From: a virus
Direction: 5' to 3' (one strand)
Virus record (IMG/VR): IMGVR_UViG_3300044684_000041
Location: 1-28,264 of that record
Length of the DNA: 28,264 nucleotides
The number at the start of each line of letters is the position of its first letter. Position 1 is the first letter of the stretch. The translations under genes were made by a program, and so were the position numbers. Positions 1-6,125 of the stretch are shown here, piece after piece. The notes beneath the pieces were generated by a model that ran no database searches, was not told the DNA's origin, and was given only the letters and a program-made list of their open reading frames with translations.

Positions 1-1
1 T

Positions 2-196
2 GACAGCATCGCCGTCCAGGGATCGTGCGACAAGGCCAATTTCGTGACCCTTTCGGGCATCAATCTGAACAGCAATGCGAGTTTGAGCTCGATCACCGCA
101 GATGGGGTTTATGCCTATCAGGCGTTGGAATTGCTTCAGTGGACGCAGACCGGCTCTGTCTCGACTCCCACCGTCACGCTTCTCCTGAAGGTGTAG
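2..196 (+). CDS. C-terminal end of a beta-rich phage protein (5' truncated by window edge)
   Basis: An open frame runs from the window edge to a TAG at 194-196 and gives the last 64 residues of a protein whose start lies outside. It is rich in Ser, Thr, Leu and Val and ends in alternating hydrophobic/polar residues (TPTVTLLLKV), which suggests a small beta-sandwich. The motif ITADGVYAYQ resembles the closing strands of decoration or fibre domains in other phage structural proteins, but I do not recognise the family. The next gene starts 1 nt after the stop, so the two are probably cotranscribed and translationally coupled. Being just upstream of a polyglycine adhesin-like gene and the head module, it is probably a virion or tail-surface protein. 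No catalytic motif is visible. The call as a real gene is fairly safe; the function is open. Confidence 0.6.
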   Translation, partial: DSIAVQGSCDKANFVTLSGINLNSNASLSSITADGVYAYQALELLQWTQTGSVSTPTVTLLLKV

Positions 197-197
197 C

Positions 198-1208
198 ATG
201 GATATCATCGCACGCGCACTGGCTCTCGCCGGCGGTGGTGGCGGAGGTTCCGTCACGCTGACCGGGGATGCTACCGGCACTGGCACCGGCACCGTGGCTG
301 TCACGGTCACGCCGCGTTGCAAACGCACCGTGTTCAGCGGCTCGGGGACATGGACCAAGGCCGCTGAATCGCAGATCGTCCGCGTCCGCGTCTATGGCGG
401 TGGCGGCGGCGGCGGCGGCGGTGGTGTAACCGCGTCGGGAACCGCCAATGGCGGTGGTGGCGGTGGCGGTGGCGGCGGCTTTCAGGAAGCGATTTTTGCC
501 GCGTCAACGCTCGGCGCAACCGAGACCGTCACGGTCGGCGCTGCGGGCACGGCAGGAGCCGCATCCGTCGGGACCGGCTCCGGCGGCAATGGCGGGGCCG
601 GAGGCACCAGTTCGTTCGGCGCGTGGCTGACCGCTTATGGCGGCGGTGCGGGTAGCGGTGGACAGGCGAACGGTGCCGGAACCGGCGGCGGCGGTGCGGG
701 CATTCGTGGGGCAGGCGGCAACGCATCGGGAACGACCGCCGGAACCGGAGGAAGCAACGGCGGAACCGCGGGCGGCGCTTCCACCTCTGGCGGCACGAAC
801 GGCACCGTTTACGGCGCAGGAAGCGGAGGAGGCGGTTCGGCCAGTGCCGGCTCTGGCGCTGGCGGCGGCAATGCGACCAGCGGCTGTGCCGGGGGCGGTG
901 CTGGCTCGGGAGTAACCACGACTCCATCGGCAGGAACAGGTGGCGCTGGCGGGGGCTCTGGCTTCCAGGCCCTCCCTTCTGGCGGCGCGATCAACAGCGC
1001 TGGCACAAGCCCTTCGGCAATCGACCACATGCCGGGCTGCGGCGGCGGCGGCGGCGGATCGAGCGTCACCGGCAATGGGGGCGCGGGCGGTGCCGGACAG
1101 ACGCCTGGCGGCGGCGGTGGCGGGGGCGGCGGCGCTATCGGTTCCAATACCAGCGGCGCGGGCGGCGCGGGCGGCGCAGGCCGCGTGATCGTCGAGGAGT
1201 GGTTCTGA
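198..1208 (+). CDS. Glycine-rich phage tail-surface/adhesin-like protein
   Basis: A 336-residue protein. After a short N-terminal part there is a recognisable entry block (FSGSGTWTKAA, then VRVRVYGGGG, about residues 45-75). This is the hallmark of the glycine-rich domain found in phage tail proteins, in which a beta-strand platform carries a sandwich of polyglycine helices. The rest is runs of 4-10 glycines separated by short Ala/Ser/Thr/Asn segments, ending with the family-typical GRVIVEEWF. T-even gp38-type distal adhesins use polyglycine helices to hold receptor-binding loops, so a receptor-binding or tip role is a reasonable inference; it is not proven by sequence. The start ATG has GAAGG about 6 nt upstream. 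GGN codon runs make this stretch prone to in-frame slippage. It lies directly before the head genes. Alternative: a general virion-surface glycine-rich protein without receptor function. Confidence 0.75.
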   Translation: MDIIARALALAGGGGGGSVTLTGDATGTGTGTVAVTVTPRCKRTVFSGSGTWTKAAESQIVRVRVYGGGGGGGGGGVTASGTANGGGGGGGGGGFQEAIFAASTLGATETVTVGAAGTAGAASVGTGSGGNGGAGGTSSFGAWLTAYGGGAGSGGQANGAGTGGGGAGIRGAGGNASGTTAGTGGSNGGTAGGASTSGGTNGTVYGAGSGGGGSASAGSGAGGGNATSGCAGGGAGSGVTTTPSAGTGGAGGGSGFQALPSGGAINSAGTSPSAIDHMPGCGGGGGGSSVTGNGGAGGAGQTPGGGGGGGGGAIGSNTSGAGGAGGAGRVIVEEWF

Positions 1209-1423
1209 TGTGCCTGTTCTCAGCCCCGAGCATTCCGCCGCCGCCGCAACCGGCCAGCTTTCAGCCGACGCAGACGCCCAAGGACTTGACCAACGGCAAG
1301 AGCACGGCGGACGCGCTCAAGCGCCGCGGCTTGTGGGCCAGCCTCTATAACCCCGGCGGCGCGCAGGGCATCGCGATCACTCCAGTCACCACCGGCACCG
1401 CTGGCGGCAAGACAGGTGCGTGA
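1208..1423 (+). CDS. Small proline-rich virion assembly protein upstream of portal (T7 gp7.3-like position)
   Basis: A 71-residue protein beginning MCLFSAPSIPPPPQ. The start at 1208 is preferred over the in-frame GTG at 1199 because it overlaps the previous stop as TGATG and has GAGGAG about 8 nt upstream. The N-terminus is proline rich; the middle is charged (STADALKRRGLW); the end is Gly/Thr rich. Short proteins of this build, with a Met-Cys or hydrophobic start and Pro/Gln segments, commonly precede the portal in T7-like podoviruses, where T7 gp7.3 is a tail/adsorption protein of similar size. I see no residues that prove homology, so the assignment is by position and composition. It overlaps the portal start by 8 nt, implying coupled translation. 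Confidence 0.6.
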   Translation: MCLFSAPSIPPPPQPASFQPTQTPKDLTNGKSTADALKRRGLWASLYNPGGAQGIAITPVTTGTAGGKTGA

Positions 1424-3092
1424 CCGCGTCGAACAGGACATTGGACTGAGGGACCGGACCAACCGACGCCTTCAGTCGATGAAGCAGCAGCGCCAGTGCT
1501 TCGAGCAGGACTGGCGCGAGATCGCCGGATATTGCGCGCCAGCCCGCTCGCGCTTTCTCGCCGAGCGCGCCAACAAGGGGCGTCGCTCCAACCGCCGGCT
1601 GAACAACGGCTATGGCATCCTCGCCTTCCGCACCTTGCAGAACGGCATGACCAGCGGGCTCAGCTCCAAGTCGCGGCCGTGGTTCAAGCTCTCGCTCTAC
1701 GACCAGAACCTCCTCGAAGACCCGGCAGTGAAGGCGTGGCTCGATCACGTCCAGACGCGCGTCTACGACCTTCTCGCATCGTCCAACTTCTACGAGGCGA
1801 TCGAGGTTTCGTATCTCGAATTGGGCATGTTCGGAACCTCCGTCTGCCTGATGCGGGATCATCCCCAGCAGGGCATAGTCTGCGACGCCCTGACGGCGGG
1901 CGAATACTGGCTTGGGCTCGATTCCGCGAACAATGCCGGAGCGCTCTATCGCGACAGCGGAATGACGGTGAAGCAGGCCGTCGACACGTTCGGCAACGGC
2001 GTGTCCGACCGGACCAGGGCGCTTTACGACAAGAGCGATTACGACTGCATCGTTCCTGTGTTCCACACCATCGAGCGCAACGACGACCAGGTTCCGGGCC
2101 GGCTTGGCTGGCAGGGCAAGGAATGGCGCTCCATCCACTTCGAGGGATGGGGGCAGGAAATCGGGGACGTCATCAAGATCGCCGGTTACGAGGAACAGCC
2201 GTTCTGGGCTCCGCGATGGTCGACCACGGGAGCCGACACGTACGGGCAGGGTCCGGGTCACGACGCGCTGCCCGATCTTCGCGAGCTTCAGTTGCAGGCC
2301 AAGCGCGAGGGCGAGATCACCGACATGCTGGTATGGCCGGAGATTCTGGCGACCAGCAAGGCCAAGCTGAAGCGGCAGCCCAAGAACGTGGTCTCGACCG
2401 ATGTTGTCGACGCCTCGAAAGCGGTGTCGGTTCCCTACCAGGTGCCGCCTGCCGCGCTGGAGGCCGTGGTCCAGAAGTCGGAAAAGCTGGAGCAGCGCAT
2501 CGCCCAGCTCGCCTTTGCCGACGTGTTCAAGGCGATCACCGACATGGCGGGCGTCCAGCCCCGCAACCAGGAAGAGATCAACGCCCGCCTCGAAGAGAAG
2601 ATGACGCAATTGGGGCCGGTGATCGAGCGGGTCAACGGCGCGCTGACCATCGCTCTGGATCGGGTTATCGGGATCATGCAGCGGCGCGGGCTTCTTCCGC
2701 CGGCACCGGAGCAACTGAAGAACAGCCCGCACATCAAGTTCGAGTTCGTGTCGATCCTCGCGCAGGCGCAGCGCATGGCGGGACTGTCGCAGATCGAGCG
2801 AACGTTCCAGTTCGTCGGCGGTCTGGTCGGGCTCTATCCGCAAGCGAGGTTCAAGCTCGACCCGTTTGCGATCATCGACGAATACGGCGACCGGGAGGGC
2901 ATCCCGTCGCACCTGATCCGCTCGAACGACGATGCGGCGAAGGACATGCAGGCCGAGCAGCAGCAGCAGCAGCAGCAGCGCATGGCTGAGATGATGAAGA
3001 CCGTCGGCAAGCCCACCAAGGACTTGACCGACGCGGCGACGCTCGCGGCCAACCTGCCGGTCGCGAAGACTCCGGCGATGCCGCAGCAGTGA
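1416..3092 (+). CDS. Portal protein (podoviral head-tail connector, T7 gp8 type)
   Basis: This 558-residue protein forms the dodecameric ring at the capsid vertex through which DNA is packaged and ejected. It matches the T7 gp8-type head-to-tail connector family: an N-terminal helix with WREIAGYCAPARSRF, then LNNGYGILAFRTLQNGM and LSSKSRPWFKL (about residues 65-95), a conserved GMFGTSVCLMRD block near 140, the PQLRE-like region (LPDLRELQLQAKREGE), and the C-terminal LGPVIERVNGALTIALDRVI and LAQAQRM segments. Length is normal for the family. The GTG start at 1416 overlaps the upstream gene. The C-terminus carries a glutamine run (residues 515-521) from seven CAG codons, in the region that forms the internal barrel/wing extension in related portals. 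The stop shares bases with a following 34-codon gene (GTGA overlap). Confidence 0.93.
   Translation: MRDRVEQDIGLRDRTNRRLQSMKQQRQCFEQDWREIAGYCAPARSRFLAERANKGRRSNRRLNNGYGILAFRTLQNGMTSGLSSKSRPWFKLSLYDQNLLEDPAVKAWLDHVQTRVYDLLASSNFYEAIEVSYLELGMFGTSVCLMRDHPQQGIVCDALTAGEYWLGLDSANNAGALYRDSGMTVKQAVDTFGNGVSDRTRALYDKSDYDCIVPVFHTIERNDDQVPGRLGWQGKEWRSIHFEGWGQEIGDVIKIAGYEEQPFWAPRWSTTGADTYGQGPGHDALPDLRELQLQAKREGEITDMLVWPEILATSKAKLKRQPKNVVSTDVVDASKAVSVPYQVPPAALEAVVQKSEKLEQRIAQLAFADVFKAITDMAGVQPRNQEEINARLEEKMTQLGPVIERVNGALTIALDRVIGIMQRRGLLPPAPEQLKNSPHIKFEFVSILAQAQRMAGLSQIERTFQFVGGLVGLYPQARFKLDPFAIIDEYGDREGIPSHLIRSNDDAAKDMQAEQQQQQQQRMAEMMKTVGKPTKDLTDAATLAANLPVAKTPAMPQQ
2958..2978 (+). repeat. (CAG)7 trinucleotide run in the portal gene
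   Basis: Seven consecutive CAG codons encode Gln515-521 of the portal, flanked by Ala-Glu and Arg-Met. The tract is a simple repeat that can change length without breaking the reading frame. It lies near the portal C-terminus, where related proteins are variable. Confidence 0.9.
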
Positions 3093-3193
3093 CCGGCTTC
3101 TACCTCATGCTCGCCGAGGCGTGTGTCGGGTGGGGCCTGCTCCTCAACCGCTGCGCCGACTGGTGCATCCGCAAGGCATACGACCAGCTATGA
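3089..3193 (+). CDS. 34-residue hydrophobic peptide between portal and Bbp19-like gene
   Basis: A very short gene with GTG start at 3089-3091 overlapping the portal stop (GTGA), and a TGA at 3191-3193 overlapping the next start (ATGA). It encodes 34 residues: VTGFYLMLAEACVGWG followed by LLLNRCADWCIRKAYDQL. It has a hydrophobic amphipathic first half with Trp and Cys, then a basic end. The exact stop/start coupling on both sides is the pattern used throughout this genome and is the main evidence that it is real. Without it there would be a 97-nt gap in an otherwise gapless operon. It could be a short membrane-associated or minor head peptide; there is no known domain. Function is unknown. Confidence 0.7.
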   Translation: MTGFYLMLAEACVGWGLLLNRCADWCIRKAYDQL

Positions 3194-3528
3194 GCCCGGA
3201 AGAGCGGCAGAAAGCGGACATGACGTTCCTTCAGGGTCGTCCCGAGTTCGCAAGATTTTTGTGGCGCGTGATTCAAAGTTGTGGGATTTTCTCTCCTACA
3301 ACCGATGGGTCGGTAGATCGTCATCTCGCCTACGACGAGGGACGCAGGAACCTGGGGTTGGAAATCCTCGCGATGGCCGAACAGGGCCAGCCCGCGTCGC
3401 ATCCGAACGGGCAGCCGATCCTGACAATCCTTCAGGTGCTTCGAGAGGAAGCCAATCAACCACAGGAGAAAGCGCATGGCAGATCAGACCGATACGACCG
3501 CAACCGAGACCTCGACGACGACGGATAG
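3190..3528 (+). CDS. Bbp19-like phage head-region protein
   Basis: A 112-residue protein starting MSPEERQKADMTF. The core (about residues 11-65) contains EFARFLWRVIQSCGIF, then DEGRRNLGLEILAMA. This matches the small conserved domain named after Bordetella phage Bbp19, which sits between portal and scaffold genes in podoviruses and whose hallmark is a FLW...CG(V/I)F segment followed by EGRRNVGL. The ATG at 3190 is chosen because it overlaps the stop of the preceding 34-codon gene as ATGA. Its last 53 nt overlap the scaffold gene in another frame, so the charged tail (RSDRYDRNRDLDDDG) shares DNA with the scaffold N-terminus. The precise role is unknown; location implies head assembly. Confidence 0.85.
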   Translation: MSPEERQKADMTFLQGRPEFARFLWRVIQSCGIFSPTTDGSVDRHLAYDEGRRNLGLEILAMAEQGQPASHPNGQPILTILQVLREEANQPQEKAHGRSDRYDRNRDLDDDG

Positions 3529-4243
3529 CCCCGCCGCGACCGGAGGAACCAATGACGCAGGCGCAACTCAAGAGTCTGCTCAGGTCGACACGTCTGGTCA
3601 GGGCGACGATGCCTCTCTCCTCGGTTCGGCCACAGCCGACACCGGAACCGGAGACGACAAGGGCGGAACGGGAAAAACGGAGACGGCTGCTCCTGCCAAG
3701 GATGATGCTGCTGGCGTGCCCGAAGCCTACGAGCTGAAGGCGTTTACGGTCGGCGAGGGAGACGCCGCAACCGAAGTCCAGATCGACTCCGGCCTGCTGG
3801 AGACGGTCACTCCCGGCCTCAAGGATGCTGGCGTTACGCAGGAGCAGTTGGACAAGCTCGCGCCTCTGGTGCCCGCGATCCAGGAAGCCACCTTGAAGCA
3901 GATGAACGACGAGTTCTCTGCGACCCGCGCGGCATGGGCCAAGCAGGCTCAGGACGACCCGGAGATCGGCGGCAAGAACTTCACCGATACCGTCCGGCTC
4001 GCAGCCGCGGCACTCGATCATTTCGGAGCGCGCAGCGAGATCAAGGACGGCAAGGAGACCAACGAGTTCCGCAAGCTCCTGAATGAGAGCGGGCTCGGCA
4101 ATCACCCGGTGATGCTGCGCATGTTCCGCGACATCGGCGCATCGCTCGGCGAGGACGGAACGTTCGTCCGCGCCACCGCAGTCGCCGAGCCACCGAAGAC
4201 CCGAGCAGAGATTTTGTACCCCGACGACCAACCGAAGAGCTGA
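3476..4243 (+). CDS. Capsid assembly scaffolding protein (T7 gp9 type)
   Basis: A 255-residue scaffold that should template procapsid assembly inside the growing head and then leave. The first about 80 residues are acidic, Thr/Ser/Ala/Gly rich and disordered, typical of this family. The conserved C-terminal half includes VPEAYELKAF, a long helix with EATLKQMNDEFSATRAAW, DPEIGGKNF and the signature GLGNHPVMLRMFRDIGASL (about residues 205-225), ending AEILYPDDQPKS. In T7-like scaffolds the NHP..(V/M)R.F..IG motif is diagnostic. The start at 3476 has AGGAG 8 nt upstream and lies inside the Bbp19-like gene. It is followed by the major capsid gene after a 52-nt gap that carries a small hairpin. 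Confidence 0.92.
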   Translation: MADQTDTTATETSTTTDSPAATGGTNDAGATQESAQVDTSGQGDDASLLGSATADTGTGDDKGGTGKTETAAPAKDDAAGVPEAYELKAFTVGEGDAATEVQIDSGLLETVTPGLKDAGVTQEQLDKLAPLVPAIQEATLKQMNDEFSATRAAWAKQAQDDPEIGGKNFTDTVRLAAAALDHFGARSEIKDGKETNEFRKLLNESGLGNHPVMLRMFRDIGASLGEDGTFVRATAVAEPPKTRAEILYPDDQPKS

Positions 4244-4255
4244 ACCCGGACAACC

Positions 4256-4295
4256 ACGCCGTGAGGCGTCGCGTCCCTTAGATGGAGTAAGTTAA
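4256..4295 (+). promoter_or_regulatory. Leader of the major capsid gene: small hairpin plus strong ribosome-binding site
   Basis: ACGCC (4256-4260) and GGCGT (4265-4269) form a perfect 5-bp stem closed by GTGA, a GNRA-type tetraloop. It is followed by the ribosome-binding sequence GGAGTAAG about 7 nt before the capsid ATG. This is one of the few places in the operon with a clear intergenic leader and a near-consensus Shine-Dalgarno, as expected for the most highly made protein. The hairpin could stabilise or mark a processed mRNA end; it has no U-tract and is not a terminator. Confidence 0.5.
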
Positions 4296-5354
4296 ATGGC
4301 GACTATTGGAGCTTCGATGATCTCCCTCATCGACCAGATGAGGGGCACCGGCCCGGAGGGCGCTGCCAACGCCCAGGTCGCGGAAGTGATGAACCGGCTC
4401 TCGCCGGTCTATCGCAACGCGATGAGCGTCGAGTGCAACAACGGCACCCGGCACCGCCACAAGATTCGGACCTCGCTTCCGTCCTCGACCTGGGGCCGCC
4501 TCTACCAGGGCATCCCGCAGTCGAAGTCGGGCTACGCGATGGTCGAGGATACCACCGGCTTCGTCGAGAGCCGTTCCTCGGTCGACACCCGTGAGCTGGC
4601 GATCGCGACCAACCCGGCCCTGCTTCGCCAGCTTGAGGCGGACGGGCAGATCGAGGCGATGACCCAGACCCTCGAATCGACGATCTTCTACGGCGACGTC
4701 ATCACCACGCCGGAGCAGTTCAAGGGCCTCGCGGCGCGCTACAACACGCTCGCCACGGGCTCCTCGCCGAGCGCGGCCTCATCGCAGGTCATCAATGGCG
4801 GCGGCAACGGATCGAACAACTGCTCGATCTGGGTCGTCACCTGGTCCGATACCGCCACCACCCTGCTCTATCCCAAGGGGACGAGCGGCGGAATCCAGCG
4901 CGAGGACAAGGGCGAGCAGCGCGTCCTCGACGCCAACGGCAACGCCTATTACGTCAAGGAAGAAATCTTCCGGGCGCACTGCGGCCTTGCGGTCAAGGAC
5001 TGGCGCTACAACGCCCGCATCTGCAACATCAACGCGACCAACCGCGATGCGGGGACCGTCGACCTCTACGCGCTTCTGCGCAAGGCGTTCTACTCGTTGC
5101 AGGGCGTCTATCAGACGGCGCTTCGCACGCAGGACGGCAAGCTCAACCCCAACGCTTCGGCGGAAGGGCGCACGGTGATCTACATGAACCGCGCGACGAT
5201 GGCCGCCCTCGATGCGCTCGGCACCAACGGCTCGCAGTATGGCGCCCTGCGCTTGAGCACGATGGAGCTCGAAGGCCGGATGGTCCCCGCCTACCGCAGC
5301 ATCCCGATCGAAGTGACCGATGCCCTCCTGGATACCGAAGCAGCCGTTTCGTGA
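4296..5354 (+). CDS. Major capsid protein
   Basis: A 352-residue shell protein, probably HK97-fold, in the position expected after the scaffold. It resembles the podoviral major capsid family annotated as GP7: MATIGASMISLIDQM start, the segment NAMSVECNNGTRHRHKIRT, TWGRLYQGIPQSKS, a VDTRELAIATNP stretch, LRQLEADGQIEAM and TIFYGD (about residues 110-130), VVTWSDTATTLLYPKGT, the DWRYNARICNIN motif near 235, and a C-terminal segment with IYMNRATMAALDAL and IPIEVTDALLDTEAAV. Length is normal. The upstream GGAGTAAG ribosome-binding site is one of the best in the window. No internal frameshift signal for a longer minor form is visible. Followed by the cement protein 28 nt later, which also has a strong AAGGAG site. 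Confidence 0.92.
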   Translation: MATIGASMISLIDQMRGTGPEGAANAQVAEVMNRLSPVYRNAMSVECNNGTRHRHKIRTSLPSSTWGRLYQGIPQSKSGYAMVEDTTGFVESRSSVDTRELAIATNPALLRQLEADGQIEAMTQTLESTIFYGDVITTPEQFKGLAARYNTLATGSSPSAASSQVINGGGNGSNNCSIWVVTWSDTATTLLYPKGTSGGIQREDKGEQRVLDANGNAYYVKEEIFRAHCGLAVKDWRYNARICNINATNRDAGTVDLYALLRKAFYSLQGVYQTALRTQDGKLNPNASAEGRTVIYMNRATMAALDALGTNGSQYGALRLSTMELEGRMVPAYRSIPIEVTDALLDTEAAVS

Positions 5355-5382
5355 TCCGCCTAGCCTTTAAGGAGTTAGTGAC

Positions 5383-5811
5383 ATGATTATCGACAATACG
5401 CTGGTCCTCTCCGACAGCCAGGCGATCACCGCCACGGCGGCGTCGACCAACATGATCGACCTCGGGGCTCCGGGGACGCCGTTCGGCGCTCCGGCTCCGG
5501 TCGAGCAGGATATCGGCAAGGCCAACCGCATCGACATCGCGGTGAACGTGACTCAGGGCTTCAACAACCTCACCAGCCTTGCGATCGCGCTCCAGGTGTC
5601 GAGCGACGGTTCGACGTGGAAGGAAGTCGCGACGCACACCTATTCGCTCGCCGACATCTCCTCGCCGACCCAGCTCAACTTCCCGGCGCACCTGCCGCCC
5701 GGAACGAACCTGCGTTACCTGCAGCTCAACTACACCGTCTCGGGCACTGCTCCGACGACCGGCAAGATTTTCGCCGGCATCGTCGCGGGCCGCCAGAGCA
5801 ACAACCACTAA
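5383..5811 (+). CDS. Bbp16-like capsid cement (decoration) protein
   Basis: A 142-residue protein with the N-terminal pattern MIIDNTLVLSDSQAITATAA then STNMIDLG, which is characteristic of the Bbp16 family of capsid cement proteins in BPP-1-like podoviruses. The rest is beta-rich (IDIAVNVTQGFNNLTSLAIA, LQVSSDGSTWKEV, RYLQLNYTVSGTAPTTGKIF), consistent with a jellyroll that binds the outer shell at quasi-threefold positions. It follows the major capsid gene with AAGGAG upstream of the ATG, so high expression is likely. Residue length and order fit the family well. Main alternative: another jellyroll decoration protein; the structural role would be the same. Confidence 0.87.
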   Translation: MIIDNTLVLSDSQAITATAASTNMIDLGAPGTPFGAPAPVEQDIGKANRIDIAVNVTQGFNNLTSLAIALQVSSDGSTWKEVATHTYSLADISSPTQLNFPAHLPPGTNLRYLQLNYTVSGTAPTTGKIFAGIVAGRQSNNH

Positions 5812-5823
5812 GGGGGATAGAGC

Positions 5824-6012
5824 ATGGCGGACGCCAAGGTTGTGCTGACCAAGCCCGGAAGCCACGTCGCAATCGCGAAGGGCTATGCCCACGGGCACAT
5901 CATCGAAGTGGGCGAGCCGGTACCGGCGGGCATCCCGGTTACGGACCCGGAAGGTGCCGGTCACTGGATGGCGGAAGCGGGTTCGGCTCCTGCCGCGCCT
6001 GCTGAAGAGTAG
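5824..6012 (+). CDS. Small head-region protein of unknown function
   Basis: A 62-residue protein: MADAKVVLTKPGSHVAIAKG at the start, a GHIIEVGEPVPAGIPV stretch in the middle, and an Ala/Pro/Glu tail. It has a good ribosome-binding site (AAGGGGGA) and begins 12 nt after the cement gene, so it belongs to the head operon. The central hydrophobic/glycine pattern suggests a small beta-barrel, and the tail looks disordered. In this position phages often carry a minor head or head-completion protein, but I see no diagnostic motif. It is the last gene before the hairpin-containing intergenic gap. Confidence 0.7.
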   Translation: MADAKVVLTKPGSHVAIAKGYAHGHIIEVGEPVPAGIPVTDPEGAGHWMAEAGSAPAAPAEE

Positions 6013-6125
6013 GCGAACGGCCCGTCGCGAGACGGTCCCAGACGGGCGGGGACGGGGATTCGAGAGTGTTCTCCCCTTCTCACGAGTGCGCGGATTCCCC
6101 GCCCGTCGCTTTCGAGGAGTGACCA
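6013..6125 (+). other. Structured intergenic region between head genes and ATP-grasp gene (two hairpins)
   Basis: This 113-nt gap holds two RNA-fold signals. The first is a stem at 6019-6026 with 6031-6038, eight positions with one C/T mismatch, closed by GCGA (GNRA tetraloop). The second is a perfect 12-bp inverted repeat, GACGGGCGGGGA (6041-6052) and TCCCCGCCCGTC (6096-6107), enclosing 43 nt. There is no U-run after either stem beyond GCTTTC, so they are not classical intrinsic terminators. The place matches T7, whose late terminator lies just after the capsid gene, so attenuation or RNA processing is possible. The next start codon (GTG 6126) has its own GAGGAG site at the end of the gap. 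Confidence 0.6.

Noticed and set aside
1199-1210. GTG at 1199 as start of the small protein upstream of portal
   Set aside because: ATG at 1208 has better spacing from GAGGAG and the genome-typical TGATG overlap with the previous stop.
1386-2912. Long minus-strand open frame opposite the portal (about 500 codons)
   Set aside because: It is the mirror of a clearly recognised portal gene in G+C-rich DNA, has Arg/His/Leu-rich wording and no family likeness. The same holds for minus frames at 8828-10108 and 19646-20959 and for the plus frame at 1496-2989.
3271-3277. Further ATTCAA sites (3271 and 7947)
   Set aside because: Both lie within coding sequence, have no TAG at the fixed distance and no start codon at the expected place.
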